A stretch of DNA of 19,304 bases from Jimgerdemannia flammicorona (GCA_003990745.1 RBNI01002202.1:1-19304), one strand, 5' to 3'. Positions 1 to 11,458 are shown, counted from the stretch's first letter. Translations and numbers: made by a program. Notes: generated by a model not told the origin, from the letters alone.

Positions 1-44
1 AAAAAAAAAAAAAAATTTACTCTTAACGCACCCACATAAAACAG
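1..44 (+). other. 3' end of an intron in the TYR1-like gene
   Basis: An in-frame stop (TAA, 37-39) lies just before the conserved coding sequence, and a CAG/G acceptor sits at 42-45. A TTAAC motif at 22-26 could serve as the branch point. The A run at 1-15 is at the edge of the window and may be an assembly boundary rather than genuine intron sequence. Confidence 0.55.
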
Positions 45-345
45 GGGCATCACCGAGTACCTCTTCCGTAGTCCACACCTCCTCGAGGAGGCCCTGAAGG
101 CGGCGTTGCACAACCGTGAGATCCGCGTCAGCGACATGGAGTTCATGACGGCCGCGCGCGGGTGGGCCGAGTGCGTCGAACTGGGCAATATGGAGGGGTA
201 CCGCAAGAGGTTCGAGGCCACCGCTGGGTTCTTTAGCGATAGGTTCGCGGAGAGCGCCATGTTGGGCAACAAGATGATCGCCATGATTACGAAGAAGACG
301 GTTGGGAGGAAGGGAGCGACCGGAAAAGAGGAAGGGAGGGGGTGA
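45..345 (+). CDS. TYR1: Prephenate dehydrogenase (NADP+), C-terminal exon (partial)
   Basis: This is the last coding exon of a fungal prephenate dehydrogenase, which decarboxylates prephenate to 4-hydroxyphenylpyruvate in cytosolic tyrosine synthesis. The frame is open from position 43, and a 3' splice site (ACAG, ending at 44) precedes it, with a TTAAC branch-point-like motif about 20 bases upstream. The exon starts with the third base of a split codon and encodes about 100 residues ending at TGA 343-345. It aligns with the end of yeast Tyr1p as I remember it: G-x-x-EYLF near the start, then a DxEF...AR-W segment, a Y-x-x-x-F stretch, FF, and a GN-x-MI-x-x-I tail. The extreme C-terminus (GRKGATGKEEGRG) is a low-complexity fungal extension. 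The NADP-binding N-terminal part lies outside the window. Family call is fairly firm; the exon boundary is inferred. Confidence 0.8.
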
Positions 346-1259
346 AGAGACCAGTGACGGCGTTTGTTTCCGAAGACAAGTCTGTAATTACAGCCATGTT
401 TATAGGACAATTTACCATTCAAGATTCATAAAGTAATGTTGATCAGAGACGAAATAGATTGCATCGTAGTAGCAAGTCGCGCAAGGAAGATCGCGTCAGC
501 GTGTCTGCATCACATATCCCGACTCTGACATTTATGTTGCAAGACATCGCCCCTTCGCAAATGCGTTCCACAGCTCGAGTGCATGCGAAGGGTTATCTGT
601 CACGCGATTGGCTGTCAAATGATACCGCAAGCCATGAAGGAACTACCATCGAACCTGCCGGCAGAAGTTTTCCCAGATGTGTGTATTCGGACATGTGAAG
701 TTAAAGTTTGAACAGTCTAAACCCAAGCTGTTGGTAGTGTTCGGGTAATAAACGATGCTCATCGAACCTTTTGAGCGCACACCCCTCCCCACACAAAGAA
801 CGAACCCCATGGGCAACCAAGTTCGAATCTCTAGCGGCAGTTTTGGAGCCGGCGGGGCGCGCGACTTGGATCCGGGAACGATCCGCAATGTCCTCCCGAA
901 CGGTATTGGTAATGGGGGTGGTGGAGTGGCTGTGTGGTGCTACCGCGGGGGTTCTAACATCATTGTGTACAACTCTGTCGATGACTCCCCCCTCCCCCGG
1001 GCAGCGAGAACGCGCGCCCGTCCGAGAAAAGTAACGTGCGGCATGTAGTTTCATATGCACGTACGTACACACATACAACTCGTTTGCAATGTTTGGCGGG
1101 AATTGGATGCCAATCATTTCGGGTGGGTTGGGTTGGATTGTATAAGCCGCCAGCCGCCATACGGTTCCGAAATTTGATTTCGGTCGAACCCCCGAAGGGT
1201 ATAAAATGTCGGCCAGTGCGACTGGTGGAGGGGATCGGCATCAGCCAGCAGCATCGTGG

Positions 1260-1310
<51 letters not shown>

Positions 1311-1996
1311 AACCTAGAAAGAAAAAAAAAGATTGCCGAGCATGCGAAAAAGCCGAAGCTCTCACGTAGCGTAGTCTCGCTATCTCCTAAGGTCACAAAA
1401 AGGAAAAAGTTAAATATCAAGTCGAACTATATCAATATTATTATACAGCGAACAATGTTTAATTAATACTATACTTCGTTTACACAAAGAAAAAAAAAAA
1501 AAATCTCCACGGTCATGAGGAAGGCCCTTGCGATCCCATGTGAAAAAAAATGGCGTGCCAAGCCGCGGCACCGCAACCCCCCCGTTCCCAACTTCATTAT
1601 CCCTCCACATATTTAGCAAACTTTCGAACGAGGATAACCCGATTTTCAGTGTTTTTAGAATAATTCCTGTGTTTGATGGGTTGATGGGAACGAACGATGC
1701 TATTATTTACAAGGATATCGACAGTTGATGGATTCTATATTAACATGGATCAAATTTATATGCACACAATGATTTCTTTACATGACGGAGGGGAGGATTA
1801 ATGAATATTTACAGAACGCGGAGGATGTGACTGAAATATGCCATACGTGACGACACGCATGAATGCTGTACAGCCCGGCTTTTTGCAGACAAAAGACACG
1901 GAATGGGGAAGAAAAAAAAAGGGAAAATGAAACTGTGCTAGACCGACGTATCGATCGATTGTCTATCCGATGCTCAATTTTTGAGCCATCAAAAAT
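346..1996. other. Intergenic region without a supportable gene
   Basis: Several overlapping short reading frames (66-138 codons) occur on both strands, but none shows a recognisable domain or consistent coding character. The region contains the likely 3' UTR of the TYR1-like gene (an AATAAA occurs at 747-752), a TATAAAAT at 1200-1207, a 44-base A run at 1263-1306 and shorter A runs near 1321-1330 and 1490-1503. I see no RNA gene. Confidence 0.5.
1263..1306 (+). repeat. Poly(A) homopolymer, 44 bases
   Basis: An uninterrupted run of 44 A lies between GGAGC and GCTAAACC. It could be the tail of an old retroposed sequence, a slippage-prone microsatellite or an assembly artefact. No clear flanking duplication and no convincing RNA polymerase III boxes were found upstream, so I make no SINE call. 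Confidence 0.9.
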
Positions 1997-3079
1997 CTAC
2001 TCCACTTCGGCCCGAATATAACCATCGCTGTACCAGACAACAACGCCCTCCTTGAGCTCCTTCCTCCACACGACGCCGCGGTACTGGAAAGTCCAGAAGC
2101 TCCACCAGCATATCAGAATCACGCCAGCGGCGAGGTTAAGAACGTAGATCTTGAGGATGGGGATGAGGCTGAGTATATCGATAAAGTCAACGCCGTCGAA
2201 CTTGCCGATCAACATGTATATGAGTCCCCACATGGATCCGACGCCCGCGAGGCACCAGACGCGGTAGGCGATGACACGGCCGGATCCGGACGAAAATCCG
2301 CCGCAGTTCTCACGATCCTGCCAGCGGGAGCTCTCGACGTCGAACCCATCTTCCTCCTCGAGGTGGGTGATGTGCTCCCACATGATGATCCCCCACGCGT
2401 TGCGACGATCGAACATGAGAACCCAGAAAAGAATAGTGGTTGGGTGGATGAGGTCGACGGAGACGTTGTGGCCGAAGGCGAAGACGCCGAGAACCCAGCC
2501 GATCCAGAAGACGGAAGTACCGAAGGCAACGGAGAGGCGCTCGATCGAGGCTCGGTGGAAGGTGTGCGCGAGGAGGTGCGTCAAGTGGAAGGCGAGGTTG
2601 AAGAGGTTGAAAAGGTTCGGGAAGAGGTATTCGGAAGGACGAGTGTAAAGGGCATGGGCGTGGAGGCCGATGATAAGGAAGGTGATGATGTAGGTGAAAG
2701 GGGTGTAGGAGACGCGGCTGTAAAAGGGTTTATTTTTTTATTTTATTTTATTTTTGGAGGGAGGAATAGAATTGTCAATAACTTGTGATGGGACTAGAGA
2801 GCCGTAGACAAGGAACAAGGAGAAGGGTACAAACATTGTGTGGGTGCTCTTGACGATCGGGATCTCTCGGTCGTTTGCGGGCTCCTTTTCCTTGGACTTC
2901 TCGTCGTTCTCGTCACACTCTTCGCTCCTCTCGCTGTCGTAACCCTCATCGGTCATTGTAGGGGTCGACGGACGATCGCATTTCGCATCGTCTTGTGTGG
3001 GATTGATGTGGTTGGGCTGGTTGGGGAATCGATGGGGTGGCTGGGGAATGTCGGTGGCATTCAGATGTGGGATAAACAT
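1997..3079 (-). CDS. Hypothetical polytopic membrane protein, two exons
   Basis: Exon 2 is 2717-1997 and ends at TAG; it opens after a TTTTACAG acceptor at 2725-2718. Exon 1 runs from the ATG at 3079. A donor GTTTGT at 2834 matches the exon 2 phase and gives a 117-base intron and about 321 residues; another donor slightly downstream is possible. The N-terminal 80 residues are hydrophilic and acidic, with Pro-rich and Ser/Glu/Lys-rich stretches, and look cytosolic. Exon 2 encodes about five or six hydrophobic segments (for example around FTYIITFLIIG, VFWIGWVLGVFAFG, TTILFWVLMF, VGSMWGLIYMLIG and LNLAAGVILICWW) and an acidic loop (HLEEEDGFD). I do not recognise the family. An alternative first ATG lies at codon 42 of exon 1. 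The coding frame of exon 2 is well supported; the exon 1 junction is inferred. Confidence 0.6.
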
Positions 3080-3128
3080 TCTTGTTCAGCAGCCAGTGGC
3101 TCGAGGAGCAAGAGGCGAGGGATGGTTT

Positions 3129-3136
3129 CTATATAG
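3129..3136 (-). promoter_or_regulatory. TATA-like box upstream of the membrane-protein gene
   Basis: The self-complementary octamer CTATATAG lies about 50 bases upstream of the proposed ATG at 3079 on the minus strand. That spacing suits a fungal core promoter. It is supported by position only. Confidence 0.35.
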
Positions 3137-4620
3137 ACAGTTGATAATGATTCGCATGTGATTCCCGATCTGGAATCTAGCGGGTGCCATAGCCCCTTAT
3201 CACGGGCTGATCAAATCATTTCACATGCATGCAACACAAACACATGCCAAATACGAACACTGTACAACTATCAACCGCACACCGTGAATCGTGACCATAT
3301 ATATACTCCTGAGTGCTCGTTATGCAGCATTTCTCTCTTCCGTTGACGTCATCAGATACTTTAGTATCTTTCAACTGTTTGTTTCAACGATTTATATCCT
3401 GTCCCACCGCGCCACCAGCGACCCGCGGCATCATTTTTCCCCCCGAGCATCCGCGATGTTCGTGAGTCCAAACACGCCGCATGCAGGTACGCCTTACATC
3501 GACTGTCAAGCGTCTACCCAAACATGCGGGCTCGAAATTTTCTAGCAATGATGCAGGACCCGTCTAGTCGCCGACTGTCCAGGCCGTGGCATGATATCTT
3601 AAAGCCGGGGTCGCCAATTCTAAGAGGAGGGGTTTTTTTTTTTGGGATCCCGCAACGAGATAACGCTCCGTCTTCTACCGACCACGAAGCGAAACGAAAC
3701 AAACCGAACAAAAACAAAACGGACCCGTTGAACGTGCACTCTGAGACCCGCGGTTTCAAAAACCACAAACGCCCGGAACCAGGCCTTTTGCGGAGTCACG
3801 GGGCCACGCCAAATGTAAAGATGTAACCTTCCCCACATTGCGCAACCAAGCGTGTGCAACCAAGCGTGTGCACAACGCTTTGATACATCGTCCTGCCAAC
3901 TGCACATGGCGGCTGTGCTTGGGAAAGCGGAAAACTCACTCATTCGTCATTGATTCCGTCCGTGCGCACGATAGACGAACAGGCCCGCGGGGACGCCTTT
4001 TGGGGCATATCTAATCAAACCAGCTCGAGGTATTTTTGACTGCCCGCCGGATAAGCATGTGCAGATGCATGGCGTTTCCCCCCCTTCCCGTGGCTCCCGC
4101 GCAAAAGGGTCGGGGCGGGACATGTTTATTTTGAAATGAGCGGCGTGGTGTGTCATAGTGCAGGTTCCCGGTTTGGAGTGCACCGATAATATGGGGTATT
4201 TGTTGATTGAGCGGAACCGTAAGCACGCGAGTTTCTTAATTTCGTGAGGCAGGGTCGGAGACTATCTTGGACGTTTGATACGTGGTGTGCTTGATAGATA
4301 TTGGAGACAATATTTCGGACCCAGTGTCATATTAATTGTGGGTTTGAACAGCTCCAAATATTATGGTCGCGAAGCAATCATGTGGGCATCGCGAAAAGGG
4401 AAATTTTTTACGAGCCGCTCTCGCGCCTTCTTGCAGCCCACTTATGCAAGTGACCCAACAAAAGGGATGGGGCGTCCAAACACGTTCAAACGCCCGCCTA
4501 CAAAATAACCATGTCGCCGGCGGTGAATATCTATTAAAAGGATTGAGAAAGGCTAGAAATCCCGACGCTATTTTATCAGTCGCTCAACATTCCATCCCAC
4601 CATAGCTTAAACCATAGGCA
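3137..4620. other. Intergenic region, no supportable gene
   Basis: Only short overlapping frames (up to about 107 codons, both strands) are present, without domains. It contains a T run at 3634-3644 and a two-copy tandem repeat of a 14-mer (GCAACCAAGCGTGT) at 3842-3869. Base composition stays balanced up to about 4620, where it drops abruptly. Confidence 0.5.
3842..3869 (+). repeat. Short tandem repeat, 14 bp x 2
   Basis: GCAACCAAGCGTGT occurs twice head to tail without mismatch. It is too short to assign a role. Confidence 0.85.
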
Positions 4621-4639
4621 CGTGACATGTGAAGTTCAA

Positions 4640-5307
4640 AATTCAATTAGCATATTAGTATTTTAGATATGATTTAAATGTAAATATCATTATAACATTA
4701 AAATTTTGTGTTGTCTAGTAAGCTCAATAGATGCTTGGTGTCTAGCAGTTTGAAGTTTATAATTTTGAGTAATGTTTTTATAAAGATAAAGAAAAAAAAT
4801 ATTAAAGTAAAGAAAAGATTAGCAAAGTAGACTCAAGATATCATACTGATCTCTGGACAATAAATATTTAATCTTGATAGTAAAAAGTTTATAATTATTA
4901 TTAAAGACTAACTTTATTAATTTATATTTTAATAAAGAAAAAACTACTTAAAGAGAAAAAAATATATATTTTGAGCAAATTTATTATTCTTGATATAAGT
5001 AGAGAGGTGATAGATTAGTAAGTTTATTAAATACTTAATTTATAATAGAAGAATTTTATTTTATTAAACAAATCTATAATATTATATAAATCTATATTTT
5101 TAATTAATTAATATTTTATATATTATATAAAGAAATAGTATTTTAAAAACTAATTACTTTAGTTAAATTTCTTTATATATAAATATAACTTATAAGAGAT
5201 AAGATTTTAGAATATTTATCTAATCTATAAAAAAACAACTTTACTAATTTATAATAATAAATATATATTTTATATATTATTTTACTTTAATGATCTATTT
5301 TTATTAT
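4640..5307. other. AT-rich non-coding block adjoining the retrotransposon array
   Basis: The stretch consists almost entirely of A and T with many TA/AT steps and stops in all frames; by eye about one base in five is G or C. It starts sharply near 4640 and ends exactly where the leftmost LTR begins. It may be a repeat decayed by C-to-T mutation or an AT-rich island of the kind common in repeat-rich fungal genomes. No gene, tRNA or element end is recognisable. Confidence 0.6.
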
Positions 5308-5781
5308 TGTAACATAGTGGACACTTAACCTTGTAAGTATGTTGGATTTCTGTATCTTGAATTCTTGATCTTCTTTGACTCCGTGGAGTTCTCGGTATGC
5401 AGGGGTGGGTGAGTTCGAAGTGTATCTGCCCACAGGCTTACTAGTTCCTTTGCTTTCTCTTTGCTTTTGAACTATTTCGATCTGAGGTTTATTCACTCTA
5501 AGATACTGGGTTATTTATACAAGTTTGCTAACTATGAGATGGCTACTGAGTTACATGGCTAAGTTATGAGTCATTTAGCAAGTGTCAAGACTTTTCGACA
5601 TTGTCTAAATGCTATACTATATCAGGTCATCGATTTCGCAAGTATTGAAATATTTTGACATTGTCTAAATCGGAGACTTGGCTAACTATAAGGCTATACT
5701 ATACTGGGAATCGGATTCAGGTACTGTGATCAAATGTCTAATTCCCCTAATTCATATTACTAATTTGGATTGACCATCACA
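5308..5781 (-). repeat. LTR A (3' LTR of copy 1)
   Basis: 474 bp with TG...CA ends (plus strand TGTAACATAG...CATCACA). By-eye alignment gives about 24 differences from the central LTR and about 32 from the right LTR, nearly all transitions. It contains a TATAAATA (minus strand, 5519-5512) and the U3 repeat pair found in the other LTRs. Confidence 0.95.
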
Positions 5782-6284
5782 ACTTCCTCCTGAATAGATG
5801 ATTCATCCCTGAAATATCCTATTCATTCAAACTCCCAGGCTTCAATGGTTTGTATAGTCTTGTACTGTGCAATTTGTTATACTATAGTTTCCCAATGATG
5901 TCACCTAACTCGCTCGAAGTCTATAGGGGTTATTTCTTGAATATAGGCTAGTGCTGGTTCGTCATCTTGAAACAGTTTATGAATTCTCTTGGCAATGGTG
6001 ATCTGTGAATAAGAGAGCTGACATTCTGTGATCCAATCTTCTTTAGTCATTTCTGCATTCTAATTAAGTATCTGTCCAAGCTTAAAGTACTCTTGGAACT
6101 CTGTTCTATAATGGTAAGCCTTGAAGTGCAAAATTCAGAAGAGATGGGTCTGGACAATACTTTGGATACTGTCATAACATTCTTCTATAGCTGGGGGTTC
6201 AGTAGTATGTCACTGTCTCTCAATGGCTCTTTGGGCAGCACTAGTGATCTTGAGTGCTGTTTCAGTGCTTCGGTTACTGGCCAT
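5760..6284 (-). pseudogene. ORF3 of copy 1: unknown protein between integrase and 3' LTR
   Basis: This frame is equal in length (525 nt) to copy 2 ORF3, starts at an ATG overlapping the integrase stop (ATGGCCAGTAA) and has the same TGA at codon 154 (5825-5823). Nonsense codons occur at codon 25 (6212-6210) and at further Gln or Trp positions of copy 2 (for example TGA where copy 2 has CAA, TAG where copy 2 has CAG). The amino acid sequence is otherwise very close to copy 2. Function unknown. Confidence 0.6.
5782..5791 (-). other. Polypurine tract, copy 1
   Basis: AGGAGGAAGT directly precedes LTR A on the minus strand, identical to copy 2. Confidence 0.7.
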
Positions 6285-7467
6285 AATACTTCTTGAGCTG
6301 GTTTCGGTGGATAGTAGTGGAGATGATTGTGCCTGAAGTTTTTCATAGCCTAAAGGTAGTTCCTTTTATATCTTGCACCAGGTAAGGTCCTTCCTACTTG
6401 GGTTCCAGTTTTCATAACCATGAAGCTTCCACCATATTCTGATATACTAGGACTTTGTCTCCTATCTTGATAATCTCCAAGGGTTTGTGGGTCTTTTCTG
6501 TATTGTTCCATTGAAGTGTCTGCATCTTAATGATGTAATCTTCAGCCTTCTTTCTGATTTGGTGTAGTCTCCATATCTCCATGTCCACACGTTTCCAGAC
6601 AGCATCTCCATTGGATGATAAGGTTTCTTGAGAACTTTCTTCTCCGAACAGTATTTCTCGAGGGGTGAAGTGGGTGCTTTGTGATCGAATATCCTGAAGA
6701 GCAGATAATGCTATTGGCAGATAGTGATCCCAATTTTTGTAGTTATCACAGATCTTGGTGATAATATTCTTGAGTATTTTGTTAGTCCTTTCTACTTGTC
6801 CGTTTCCTTGGAGATAGTATGCTGTGGTCCGAATATGCTGGATTCTGTATTTCTTGTAGAGGATCTCAAAGAACTGGTTCACGAATTCTGTTCCTCTGTC
6901 TATAGTGACTTGTACTGGGGTCTTGAATTGGCAGATAATTTCTTTGTAAAAGAAATCAGCAATTGACTGTGCATTGGCTTCCTTGAGGGGTCTTGCCTCT
7001 ATCCATTTTGTGAAGAGATCCACAATGATAATGATGTATTGGTTGCCAGTTAAGGTCAAGAGTAGAGGACCAATTACATCTATTGCAATGTGGGCGAATG
7101 GTATCAGTTCTATGTATGCCGATCCTAGAGCTTGATTTCATTGGTCTTGTTTTTGTTTCTGGCATTTGTCACAGGTCTTGACAATTTGTCTGATATCTTC
7201 CTCTATTCCTGATTACCACATTGTTCTTCTTGCTCTGTCATATATGTTTTTTCCTCCTAGATGACCAAGTTCATGTATTGATTTCATTGCTTGCTCCTTC
7301 TTGTGATCAGGTATGACTAGTAGTTTTCCTTTCTTCAGTATTTCTCCATTGGTTTCAAATTGTTTCCATGTCCTGCTGATAATTGTTTGTGTCCATTTTT
7401 CTAGATGTTGGGGCATCTTTCGCTGTCCCAGGTAGATGATGATTCCGTAGTAGAGTTCCTTATTCAT
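6274..7467 (-). pseudogene. ORF2 of copy 1: integrase in the +1 frame (disrupted)
   Basis: This frame has the same 398-codon length as copy 2 and begins with the same ATGAATAA overlap with ORF1 (ATG 7467-7465). The HHCC module lies near 7275-7162, interrupted by TAA 7215-7213 (TGG in copy 2). The catalytic core retains IDVIG, IDRGTEF and VERTNK. Further breaks are TGA 7140-7138, TGA 6414-6412, TAG 6396-6394 (same codon 358 as copy 2) and TGA 6345-6343. The GPY-type end is still readable (EGPYLVQDIKGTT). Confidence 0.88.
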
Positions 7468-10400
7468 GATTGATTTGCTGATTGGAGGTGTTTCGGGGTG
7501 TCCGTGAGAGGGCATCTGTATTGGCATTAGTTCTTCCTGGGCAGTATATGATTGTTACATCATAGGCTTGTAACTTCATAATCCATCTGGCATAGATTCC
7601 TTTGGGTTGTCTGGTGGTCAGTAGCCAGGTAAGGGCTGAGTGGTCTGTCTGGATAGTGAAGTGTCTTCCAGCAAGGTAGTAGTGGAACTTTTCCACAGTC
7701 CAGATGACTGCGAGGCATTCCAACTTGTAGGATTCATATTCTTTTTCAGCTCCTCTGGTTCCTTGGCTCAGGTATGCGATAACATACTCTTCTTTGTCCT
7801 TCTTCTGGGCCAGAACTGCTCCAAGTCCTTGTATACTTGCATCTGTCTGTAGGATAAATTCTTGAGTCCAATCGGGTCTTCTAAGGATGGGTGCCTGGGT
7901 CAGCCTGACCTTGAGTTTATCAAATGCTTTTTGTTGTCTGCCAGTCCATTGGAACTTGATATCCTTCTTGTTGAGTTCGTAAATTGGGCTTGCAATGTTG
8001 GAAAATCCTTTAATAAATCTGTGATAGTAGGAGGCAAGTCCCATAAAGGCTTGGGCTTCAGTGACTGTAGTGGGTCTTAGATATGCTGCTACTGCCTGTA
8101 TCTTGAGGGGGTCCATGTGTGTTTCATCTCGGTTAATGATATGTCCAAGGTAGGAGATCTCGATTTTCGCAAACTTGCATTTCTTCAGTTTGATGTAAAG
8201 ACCATGCTTCCTCAACCTTTCCATCATCTGCTGGATGTACTTCAGGTATTCTTCAGCTGTCTTGCTGTAGATAATTACATCATCCACATAAACCATCATC
8301 CATCTTCCCATATCATAGCAGAAGATTTTATTCATCATTCGCTGGAAGCTTGCTGGTGCATTACATATTCCAAATGGCATTCGTAGGTAGACATAGGTTC
8401 CATCTGGTGTGATGAAAGCTGATTTCTCACTAGCTACTTCTGTGAGACCGATTTGGTAAAATCCTGAGTATAAGTCCAAGGTGCTGTAGTATTGTACCTC
8501 ATCTCTCAGAGTTACAAGAATGTCACTGATAAGAGGCAGTGATTGGCGATCCTTCTTGGTAACCAAGTTGAGCTTTCTGTAATCAGTACAGAGTCTTGGT
8601 GCGAATTCTCCTGGCTTGCTTTCTTTCTTCAGGACTAGTACGACTGATGAAGCCCAGGGACTACTGGCTTCTTTGATGATACCAGCTTCTTCCATCTGCT
8701 TGATTTCTTCTCTGAGCCATTCGCGGTAGGCTGGCGGGATGGGTCTTGCCTTCTGATAGATTGGTTCAGTGTCTCCTGTATCCACATCATGATAGTAATG
8801 TGGGGTCTTTCCTTTGATATCTTTGAAATCTGTGGCAAGAACATCCTCATATTCGTAGAGTATCTTCTTGAGTTCTTTCTTGAGTGGAAACTCATTCCCA
8901 ATAGTGTAGCTGTACTTGGTTGTGGTTTCCTCCTTCTTGTGATCTAATTCGGTGATTTTGGTGCTAGTGAATACTCCTCTTCCTGTGGATCCGAATCCCT
9001 TCCTTCCTCTTTCTGTTTCCTGCAACTTCTTGACTTCCATGATCTTTGGTTGTAGTACTGAGAAGATCAGCATCTGTGCCAATTAGTCCTTCTTCTTGAT
9101 TGGGAATGGGATTGTAGGATTGTGGTTCCTTGCAATAAGTAATATTTCTCTAATATAGTCTGAATCGATAACTTCTCCTTTAATGGTGATTTTGCTTTTT
9201 GCCAGACTGCTTCTTGTTTTGAGAATTCCAATGTGGTCCTTTGGGATGGTCATCTCTAGTCCAGTTGTGAGTAGGGTGGTTGTCTGGGGCTCCAGTATAG
9301 TTTCCTCCACTGTGGTGATATCCATTCCAACTGTATTTTTTGACTTGTATTCTGGTAGAACTACATCAGGATGAATTTTCCGAATCTTGACCTTGATCTC
9401 TTTTTCATCGTCACTGTCTTCTAGGAGGGCTGGTGGTTTGTCATCTTTCTCCTCTTCCTTTTTTCTTCTGGCCTGTTCTTCGAGAACCTTCTGTTTTCTT
9501 TCATAGTGGATCTTCTTGATTCTGCCAGTGCATTGGTAGCAATCATTGACATACTCCATATAGTATATCTTGATTCCATGGGGGCAGACTCCTTGTGGTA
9601 TATATCCTTCTGCAATCTTCTTGCACTATTCCTCCTCACTCATCCATCCGACTTTCTTCTTCTTTTTCTGCATGGTTACTATGTAGGCTTCCTCTTGCTC
9701 ACCTTCTTCTTCTTCCATCTCAGGGAGTACTCCTTTGTTAACATTGATAGGGATTCACATCTTTTGTCCTCGGTAGACAATCTGTATCTTCTGTGTATTC
9801 AGATCGATTATTGCTCTGGCTTTGTGAAGCCACTGGTTACCGATGAGGATGTCATAGTTGGTTGCATTGGTTACAATCACATCAACTGGGATGGTTGCTC
9901 CTCTGAACTTGATGGAAATATCTTGGATCTTTCCCAGAGGGGTGGCTCTTGTGCCATCTGCTGTGACGAATACCAGCTTAGTTGCTTCTTCAATCTCCCA
10001 TCCTAAGCGATCTACTGCCTTCTTACTGAGGAGACATCCTCCTGCTCCTGTGTCTATAATGGCTTCAAAGATTCTATCTTCGATTTGGCAGGTTGCATAG
10101 GCAGAAGTCTTGCAGTTGTCTTCACTTTCTTCTCCAGAGTCTTCTTGAATATTGTTGGCCTCCGTTATCTTCCAACCTTGCTCCTTGGTGGTTTCTGCAA
10201 GCCCAAATCTCATTTGCTGCCTGAATGTGGGGATTTCTGCCAGTTGGCCGAAGGTTGCATTGACTTTTTGTTAGCTGAGATCCTTGAAGATATCATACTT
10301 GAAAGTCTTGGTCTTGTGAAGTTTCTTCTCCTTTTCTCCTTCACTTGTCAGAGTGGTTCCTTGGATGATATCTTGGACTGCTTGCTCAAGCTCTATGTCT

Positions 10401-11458
10401 TGATCTATTTCTTCAGCTTGGCTTTCTGTGGTTGTTTCTATCTGCTTTTTCACTGGGTTCTTCTTGGGTCTTCCTGGCAGTCTCTTGTAGGGTTCCTTGC
10501 GAACATCCTTCTTAGTGGTCTGAGCAGAATAGGCCTTCCATTCCTCGTCTGAATCTCCAATCTCCTCAAAGGTAATGATGTTGGCTTGCTCCTTATTTCT
10601 AGTAGTAGCATTGCTTGGCTGGACCTTGCGCTTGGTTTCACTCATACATTCATATGAGTAGTGGCCTTCTTCTCCATAGCTGTAGCAGGTATCTTTCTTC
10701 TTTTCTGAGGTAGTGGCAAACTTCTGAATTAGGCAGTGATCTCTTCCTCTGATTTTCTTTACTACATCTCCTAGGTGAGTGGTCATTTCAGCAAACTGCT
10801 TAGCAAGTTTCTCCATAGGATCGCTATTTCTCTGTTGTTCTGTAGCTCTTGGTTGTAGTGTCTTTCGATTGATCATAGTGGTCGGAATCACACTGGTTGT
10901 TTTGGGTGCTTCAATTCTAACTCCAGTCACTCTTTCCATTGTGTGGTCTTGTGGATGTCTGGCTATCTAATATTGCTGAGCATAAGTGACCTTTTGTGCC
11001 AGATCCAGGACTACTGGTAATGAGCGGATGGCCAAGGCTATCTCTGGGTGAACTCCTTTCATGAAGGTTGCTTCAGCTACTTGGTCTCAGATGGCATCAG
11101 CATAATCCGTGAGGATTATCTGATATCAGATTCTTGTAAAGAATGTGTTTGAATCCTCGCTCATCCCTTGACATGTTGTATTGAGCTGGTCTTTCAGGGC
11201 TTGCTTGATCTCATCTGTGTAATAGGTATTCCAGAGCCAGGTCTTTTGTACATTCAGTATAGCATTGGCATCATTTCCTGCATAGGTTGTGGCTGTGAAT
11301 GCTGCTCTTGCAGGTCCTCGTAGGCTGTAGGGCATGAGGGCTACTTGCTGTCCTGCAGTTAAGATTCTAACAGCAGCATACTGCTTGAAATCGTCTATGA
11401 AGGTAATGATTGATTCATCCGAAGTATATCTATGGAATATAGGTGGTCTCATATCCAT
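7460..11458 (-). pseudogene. ORF1 of copy 1: Gag-protease-dUTPase-RT-RNase H polyprotein (disrupted)
   Basis: The frame is exactly 3999 nt (1333 codons) from ATG 11458 to TAA 7462-7460, without indels. Domains are in the same order as copy 2: Gag, knuckle (10687-10646), protease DTGA (10054), dUTPase (9376-8978), RT (about 8800-8258, YVDD intact with the second Asp at 8281-8279) and RNase H (about 7870-7508). Nonsense codons, all single or double transitions relative to copy 2, lie at 11128 (TGA), 11089 (TGA), 10969 (TAG), 10273 (TAA), 9757 (TGA), 9628 (TAG) and 9085 (TAA). The knuckle reads CYSY instead of CYSC, losing a zinc ligand, and the Cys/His cluster before the dUTPase has lost a Cys and a His to Tyr. 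The stretch from 9082 to 7460 is open and covers the rest of dUTPase motif 4, RT and RNase H. Confidence 0.92.
8978..9376 (-). other. dUTPase domain inside ORF1 (copy 1, broken)
   Basis: The same five-motif dUTPase is present (GMDI, TRSSLA, VIDSDYI, AQML, RGRKGFGSTG). A TAA at 9085-9083 replaces the conserved Arg of motif 4 (CGA in copy 2), and two Gly of motif 3 are changed (GE for GG, IRE for IGE). Confidence 0.88.

Noticed and set aside
821..840. GTTCGAATC resembling a tRNA or SINE B box, and a similar GGTCGAACC near 1183.
   Set aside because: The flanking bases do not pair as a T arm, and no matching A box or acceptor stem is present.
701..1117. Minus-strand 138-codon frame and overlapping plus-strand frames.
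   Set aside because: No domain, overlapping frames on both strands, no promoter or splice support.
1036..1311. Lys-rich frames through the A44 run, and the Phe-rich frame on the opposite strand.
   Set aside because: They are open only because the homopolymer codes for Lys or Phe; no coding character outside it.
3842..3869. CRISPR-like or functional iteron repeat.
   Set aside because: Only two adjacent 14-bp units without spacers, in a fungal intergenic region.
4640..5307. Nuclear copy of mitochondrial DNA.
   Set aside because: AT-richness fits, but no mitochondrial gene, tRNA or rRNA segment is recognisable.
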